A stretch of 11,096 nt of DNA from JAVVRI01 sp036654795 (lineage in GTDB: Bacteria > Bacteroidota > Bacteroidia > Bacteroidales > Tannerellaceae), in NCBI GenBank assembly GCA_036654795.1, contig JAVVRI010000103.1, forward strand, positions 1-11,096, in the 5' to 3' direction. The notes under the pieces were generated by a model. It was given only the letters and a program-made list of their open reading frames with translations, was not told where the DNA came from and did not search any database. The position numbers and the translations under genes are program-made. Of this stretch, positions 7,738 through 11,096 are shown piece by piece (within the stretch, counting starts at the first letter, position 1; each line of letters starts with the position of its first letter).

Positions 7738-8037
7738 ATGAAAGGCATGAACAAACAACTACGAGGAAATTTGCTTCCTTTTGAAAAGACAAACGGAAAG
7801 AATTGGATTCTTTCTTTTTTAATGATCTTCATGGCGTTGCTCTCTATCGAGGTAAACGCGCAGAATGTAAAAATCACCGGATCAGTCATAGGTGAGGTAG
7901 ACAAGTATCCTATTATTGGTGCCAACGTACTAGTAAAAGGAACAACGATCGGTACCACAACAGATATAGATAAACTGTATGGTAAGCCGACAGAAATAAC
8001 GAAACTCACATGGAAAATCAGCTTATACATAATATGA
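7738..8037 (+). pseudogene. Truncated SusC-like TonB-dependent receptor (N-terminal remnant)
   Basis: A 99-codon frame. Residues 1-42 form a long basic N-terminus with a hydrophobic helix ending in VNAQ, the usual SusC-type signal peptide. Residues 44-78 (VKITGSVIG.....PIIGANVLVKGT) are the beginning of the carboxypeptidase-regulatory-like domain that starts SusC proteins. Homology stops after TTTDID at residue 78, where a glycine and an aromatic residue normally follow. The next 21 residues look like unrelated DNA read in frame. A whole SusC is about 1000 residues, so the plug and barrel are missing, and no SusD gene follows. The likely breakpoint is close to 7971. The neighbours (HTCS before, GH3 after) are those of a polysaccharide utilization locus. 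A secreted stub of about 57 residues could still be made, but transport function is lost. The in-frame ATG at 7747 is an alternative start. Confidence 0.8.
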
Positions 8038-8057
8038 TAAGTTTCAACACAAGTACA

Positions 8058-10421
8058 ATGAAAAGAATTACATGTATAATTTGCCTAGTCTTTTGTACGC
8101 AAATAAGTACTGCGCAAGTTGCCTCGTCAATCTATCATAAAGGCTGGATTGATTATAATAAAAATGGGAAAAAGGATCTTTATGAAGATCCCCAAAAGTC
8201 TATCGACCAACGTGTGCACAATTTGTTGCAGCAAATGACACTAGAAGAGAAGACTTGTCAACTAGCAACACTCTACGGATACGGAGCTGTGTCTAAAGAT
8301 TCACTTCCAACCCCTGAATGGAAAAATAGCATTTGGAAAGACGGAATTGGTAATATTGACGAGCACCTTAACGGTGAATGGAAAAAAAGCAGCTGGGAAT
8401 ATCCTTACTCCAACCACCCGGTTGCTACAAATAAGATACAAGCGTTTTTTGTGGAAGAAACACGTTTAGGAATTCCTGTAGATATGACCAATGAAGGTAT
8501 CAGAGGTTTGAAACATGAGAAATCCACCTTCTTTCCCGCGCAAATAGGGCAAGGAAGTACGTGGGATAAAGACTTAATTCGCCGCATTGGTGAAATAACC
8601 GGAATAGAAGCACGTGCTCTTGGTTACACAAACGTCTATTCGCCTATTTTAGATATAGCGCGCGACCCTCGTTGGGGACGTACTGTTGAAAGTTATGGTG
8701 AAGATCCGTACCTGGCAGGTGAAATGGGACGTCAGCAGATACTAGGCATACAAAGTCAGCACGTCGTATCTACCCCAAAACATTTTGCAATCTATAGCGT
8801 ACCGGCAGGTGGGCGAGATGGTTGGTGTCGCACCGATCCTCATGCAACGCCACAAGAAGTTCACGAGCTACATCTCGAACCTTTCCGTATCGCCTTTCAA
8901 GAGGCTGGAGCTTTGGGTACGATGGCTGCTATGAACGATTATAACGGTATGCCCGTCTGCTCTAATCCCTATTTCTTAACCGAACTCATGCGTAAGCAAT
9001 GGGGATTTAAAGGTTACATTGTGTCAGATAGTTGGAGTAAAGATCAGAACCAAGTGTTTTATCACATTGCAAATAATGTAGAAGAATCTATTGCCAAGGA
9101 AATAAATGCTGGGATAAATATTAGAACCTACTTCGATTTCCCCGAAGATTTTATTATTCCCTTACGGAAGGCGATACAGCAAGGATTAATTACAGAAACA
9201 ACCCTCAACGAACGGGTGAAAGAGGTGTTATATGTAAAGTTCTGGCTCGGGCTATTCGATAATCCATATACAGATGATGTAAAAAAGGCAGATCAAGTTG
9301 TCAATAGCGAGCAGCACCGTGCCGTTTCACTACGCGCTGCACGCGAATCAATCGTACTGCTTAAAAACGAAAAAGGATTCTTACCTCTATCGAAAGAGAA
9401 GGTAAAAAAGCTAGCGGTGATTGGGCCGAACGCAGACGAGGTAAAGTCACTCACCTCACGTTACGGATCACATAATCCTCATGTGATTACCGGCTTGCAA
9501 GGGTTGAAAGACCTACTTGGAAAAGGTTGTGACATCAAATATGCAAAGGGTTGTAACGTACGCGATAAACAATATCCGGAAAGCGATATTCAATATTTTG
9601 AAATGAGTGATAAAGAGAATAGCGACATACGGGAAGCGGTGGACATTGCCAAAGAAGCTGATGTGGCCATAGTCTTTGTTGGAGACGACTATCGAACTAT
9701 CGGAGAATCGCGCAGTCGCGTCAACCTAGATTTGTCGGGAAGACAAAAAGAATTAGTTCGTGCTATCCATGCATCCGGAACGCCTGTTGTTCTTGTCATG
9801 TTTAATGGTCGTCCAGCTACAATCAACTGGGAGAACGAGCATCTTCCGGCAATTATTGAAGCATGGTATCCCGGAGAATTTTCAGGGCAAGCTGTTGCTG
9901 AGGTGTTGTTTGGAGCATATAATCCGGGTGGCAAACTTTCCGTAACTTTCCCCAAGTCGGTTGGCCAAATTCCATGGGCTTTTCCTTTCAAACCTAATTC
10001 AACAGGAAAAGGTTTTGCTCGTGTTTCAGGCGACTTATATTCCTTTGGGCATGGATTGAGCTATACCACCTTCGAAATGTGCAATTTGCAAGTAAAGCAA
10101 TCGAAAATTTCAGATGGAGATACCCTCATCGTGTCATGTAAAGTAAAAAACACAGGAACAATAAAAGGCGATGAAGTTGTGCAACTTTATCTAAACGATG
10201 AGACCTCTTCCATCTCTCGATACGAAAAAGAGCTGTGTGGCTTCGAACGCGTCACCCTTGAGCCGGGAGAAGAACGAACAGTGCAATTCAAGGTAAATCG
10301 TCGTGCATACGGAATGTATGATGCAACAAATAACTTTGTTGTTGAACCGGGTAAGTTCACTCTTTTTGCCGGCAATTCGTCCCAAACAACACCTTTGACA
10401 ACCGAGTTCTATGTGGAATAA
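8058..10421 (+). CDS. Secreted family 3 glycoside hydrolase (beta-glucosidase/beta-xylosidase type)
   Basis: A 787-residue exo-acting enzyme, probably periplasmic, that would release single sugars from oligosaccharides. Residues 1-19 are a signal peptide (ISTA|Q) without a lipobox. D32-E43 forms an EF-hand-like calcium loop, DYNKNGKKDLYE. The GH3 barrel follows, with DPRWGRTVESYGEDPYLAGE (203-222), STPKHFA (238-244) and the probable nucleophile D324 in GYIVSDS. The second GH3 domain starts near ESIVLLKNE, with the probable acid/base E550 in GESRSR. A fibronectin III-like C-terminal domain begins after YSFGHGLSYTTFE. All domains are complete. Position 8058 was chosen because MKRITCIICLVFC is a proper signal start; the frame is open to 8010, but the added 16 residues would bury it. 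The gene starts 20 bases after the susC remnant. The sugar specificity is not decided by sequence. Confidence 0.93.
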   Translation: MKRITCIICLVFCTQISTAQVASSIYHKGWIDYNKNGKKDLYEDPQKSIDQRVHNLLQQMTLEEKTCQLATLYGYGAVSKDSLPTPEWKNSIWKDGIGNIDEHLNGEWKKSSWEYPYSNHPVATNKIQAFFVEETRLGIPVDMTNEGIRGLKHEKSTFFPAQIGQGSTWDKDLIRRIGEITGIEARALGYTNVYSPILDIARDPRWGRTVESYGEDPYLAGEMGRQQILGIQSQHVVSTPKHFAIYSVPAGGRDGWCRTDPHATPQEVHELHLEPFRIAFQEAGALGTMAAMNDYNGMPVCSNPYFLTELMRKQWGFKGYIVSDSWSKDQNQVFYHIANNVEESIAKEINAGINIRTYFDFPEDFIIPLRKAIQQGLITETTLNERVKEVLYVKFWLGLFDNPYTDDVKKADQVVNSEQHRAVSLRAARESIVLLKNEKGFLPLSKEKVKKLAVIGPNADEVKSLTSRYGSHNPHVITGLQGLKDLLGKGCDIKYAKGCNVRDKQYPESDIQYFEMSDKENSDIREAVDIAKEADVAIVFVGDDYRTIGESRSRVNLDLSGRQKELVRAIHASGTPVVLVMFNGRPATINWENEHLPAIIEAWYPGEFSGQAVAEVLFGAYNPGGKLSVTFPKSVGQIPWAFPFKPNSTGKGFARVSGDLYSFGHGLSYTTFEMCNLQVKQSKISDGDTLIVSCKVKNTGTIKGDEVVQLYLNDETSSISRYEKELCGFERVTLEPGEERTVQFKVNRRAYGMYDATNNFVVEPGKFTLFAGNSSQTTPLTTEFYVE

Positions 10422-10851
10422 ACTAAGTATACTATGTGTAGGACTCTGCTGTTTCCAACTTGGCTACTCTCAGGAGTGGCTGGGGCAATCCAAAGAACAA
10501 ATACGATTGAAGATAGAGAGTAAAGGAACGGAGGCGGTCATCGTCTCCGTCTCCGATACAGTATTCAAAATCAATTGTAGCGAAGAAGACGAGCGTTGTC
10601 GAAAGTTTAATGTATCCTATCTGTTCCGAATAAAAGAGGAGATATGCATATCCTATCGCCGTATTTTGCCCATTCATAGTTATTGGGCCATCACCTTGCG
10701 AGAACTTATTTTACAGCAAGACGCAAATGGCTCTGGCAATGAATTAGATATTGACGGAGAAACACTGCTTACTGATTATGTCTTTGATGGATATTCTTTA
10801 CATTTATCGTTGGAAAACAATCAACTGGTTTTGTCGTTTACCAGTCAATAA
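10411..10851 (+). CDS. Small secreted protein of unknown function
   Basis: A 146-residue protein that I do not recognise at family level. Residues 1-20 are a signal peptide (hydrophobic core LSILCVGLCC, probable cleavage near GYS|Q), so the mature part of about 125 residues would be periplasmic. It starts EWLGQSKEQIRLKIES, a pattern seen in small Bacteroidetes exported proteins; then come beta-rich segments, the cysteine pair in NCSEEDERC, a tyrosine-rich middle (ISYRRILPIHSYW) and an acidic DIDGE stretch. There are no membrane helices after the signal and no enzyme motif. The ATG lies inside the last codons of the GH3 gene, an 11-base overlap in another frame, which suggests translational coupling and a shared role with that enzyme. 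Base composition and reading quality argue for a real gene. Confidence 0.75.
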   Translation: MWNKLSILCVGLCCFQLGYSQEWLGQSKEQIRLKIESKGTEAVIVSVSDTVFKINCSEEDERCRKFNVSYLFRIKEEICISYRRILPIHSYWAITLRELILQQDANGSGNELDIDGETLLTDYVFDGYSLHLSLENNQLVLSFTSQ

Positions 10852-10862
10852 CTACAACGGGT

Positions 10863-10886
10863 AGCAATGATCACTCTATGATTGCT
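10863..10886 (+). terminator. Weak hairpin after the last gene
   Basis: AGCAATGAT (10863-10871) and ATGATTGCT (10878-10886) pair with one G-G mismatch around a six-base loop, 11 bases after the stop. Only three T in a row lie at its edge (10886-10888), so as a terminator it is doubtful. Confidence 0.3.
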
Positions 10887-10940
10887 TTGAGGTTGCGTTT
10901 GATTCAGGTAAGCATCGCAACTGAAACCGGTCGACATTGA

Positions 10941-11096
10941 ACAACAAATGGCTCGTCAGCAAACGACAAAAAGACAACCAACCTCTTCGCCGATATTTGT
11001 ACGGCAATAAAGATAGGAGAAGATGCCGATGCGAACTATGTTATCGAGGGTCTGCTGAATGAATCAGCTATTCAAATGTTTGTAATAGGCAAATTT
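10941..11096 (+). other. Open frame without a start codon, running off the window
   Basis: A 52-codon open frame begins right after a TGA (10938-10940) and continues to the window end. From codon 13 on it reads like protein (NLFADICTAIKIGEDADAN, then VIEGLLNES), but no ATG, GTG or TTG precedes that part. The only nearby ATG (10949) lies in another frame and stops after 20 codons. This fits a 5'-truncated or frameshifted gene remnant, with the repeat copy at its upstream edge. It could also be chance. I do not recognise the protein. Confidence 0.3.
10946..10963 (-). repeat. Distant copy of the repeat found after aroC
   Basis: These 18 bases, AAATGGCTCGTCAGCAAA, are the exact complement of 3359-3376. 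They also share 14 bases in the same orientation with 3318-3331. An 18-base match inside 11 kb is not expected by chance. Unlike the first site, only one unit is present and no hairpin partner is seen nearby within the window. Confidence 0.75.

Noticed and set aside
7961..8006. Imperfect direct repeats around the susC breakpoint (CAGATATAGATAAACT and CAGAAATAACGAAACT)
   Set aside because: Only 12 of 16 bases match in AT-rich DNA, too weak to claim as the deletion footprint.
8010..8057. Upstream ATG extending the GH3 frame by 16 residues
   Set aside because: The extension would place polar residues before a well-formed signal peptide, and it overlaps the susC remnant frame. The ATG at 8058 begins a typical signal peptide.
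11006..11050. AGGAG followed by ATG, suggesting a new gene start near the right edge
   Set aside because: The frame from that ATG stops after 11 codons, and Bacteroidales rely little on such ribosome sites.

Overview
The window looks like chromosomal DNA of a gut Bacteroides or a close relative. Four putative promoters carry the Bacteroidales -7 motif TAnnTTTG. There is a 1355-residue hybrid two-component system (HTCS) of the Bacteroides type, a SusC-like N-terminus, and signal peptides ending in ..A|Q. All genes seen are on the + strand.

Left part (1-3380), housekeeping: a tRNA-Leu(CAG) with its own promoter and terminator. Next is a MalY/PatB-type PLP enzyme (cystathionine beta-lyase/aminotransferase), whose start is better placed at 412 than at the upstream ATG at 328. 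Then come a SlyD-like FKBP peptidyl-prolyl isomerase with a Cys/His-rich metal-binding tail and, four bases later, chorismate synthase (aroC). An unusual three-unit repeat forming alternative hairpins closes this block and is the likely aroC terminator.

Right part (3381-10851), accessory carbohydrate-sensing module: one HTCS gene (periplasmic propeller sensor, Y_Y_Y domain, histidine kinase, receiver, AraC-type output), a 175-base leader with a hairpin and an inverted repeat, and a broken SusC-like gene of which only the signal peptide and part of the first beta-sandwich domain remain. A secreted family 3 glycoside hydrolase follows. Its stop overlaps the start of a small secreted protein of unknown function. 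This reads as a polysaccharide utilization locus that has lost most of susC and all of any susD, leaving sensor, periplasmic enzyme and one unknown partner. Loss of susCD is an inference from the truncated gene.

The last 245 bases hold a weak hairpin, a second copy of the repeat seen after aroC, and an open frame without a start codon that runs off the window. An 18-base word of the repeat occurs at 3359-3376 and, inverted, at 10946-10963, so copies bracket the accessory module. No CRISPR array, rRNA, intact insertion sequence or transposase was seen.
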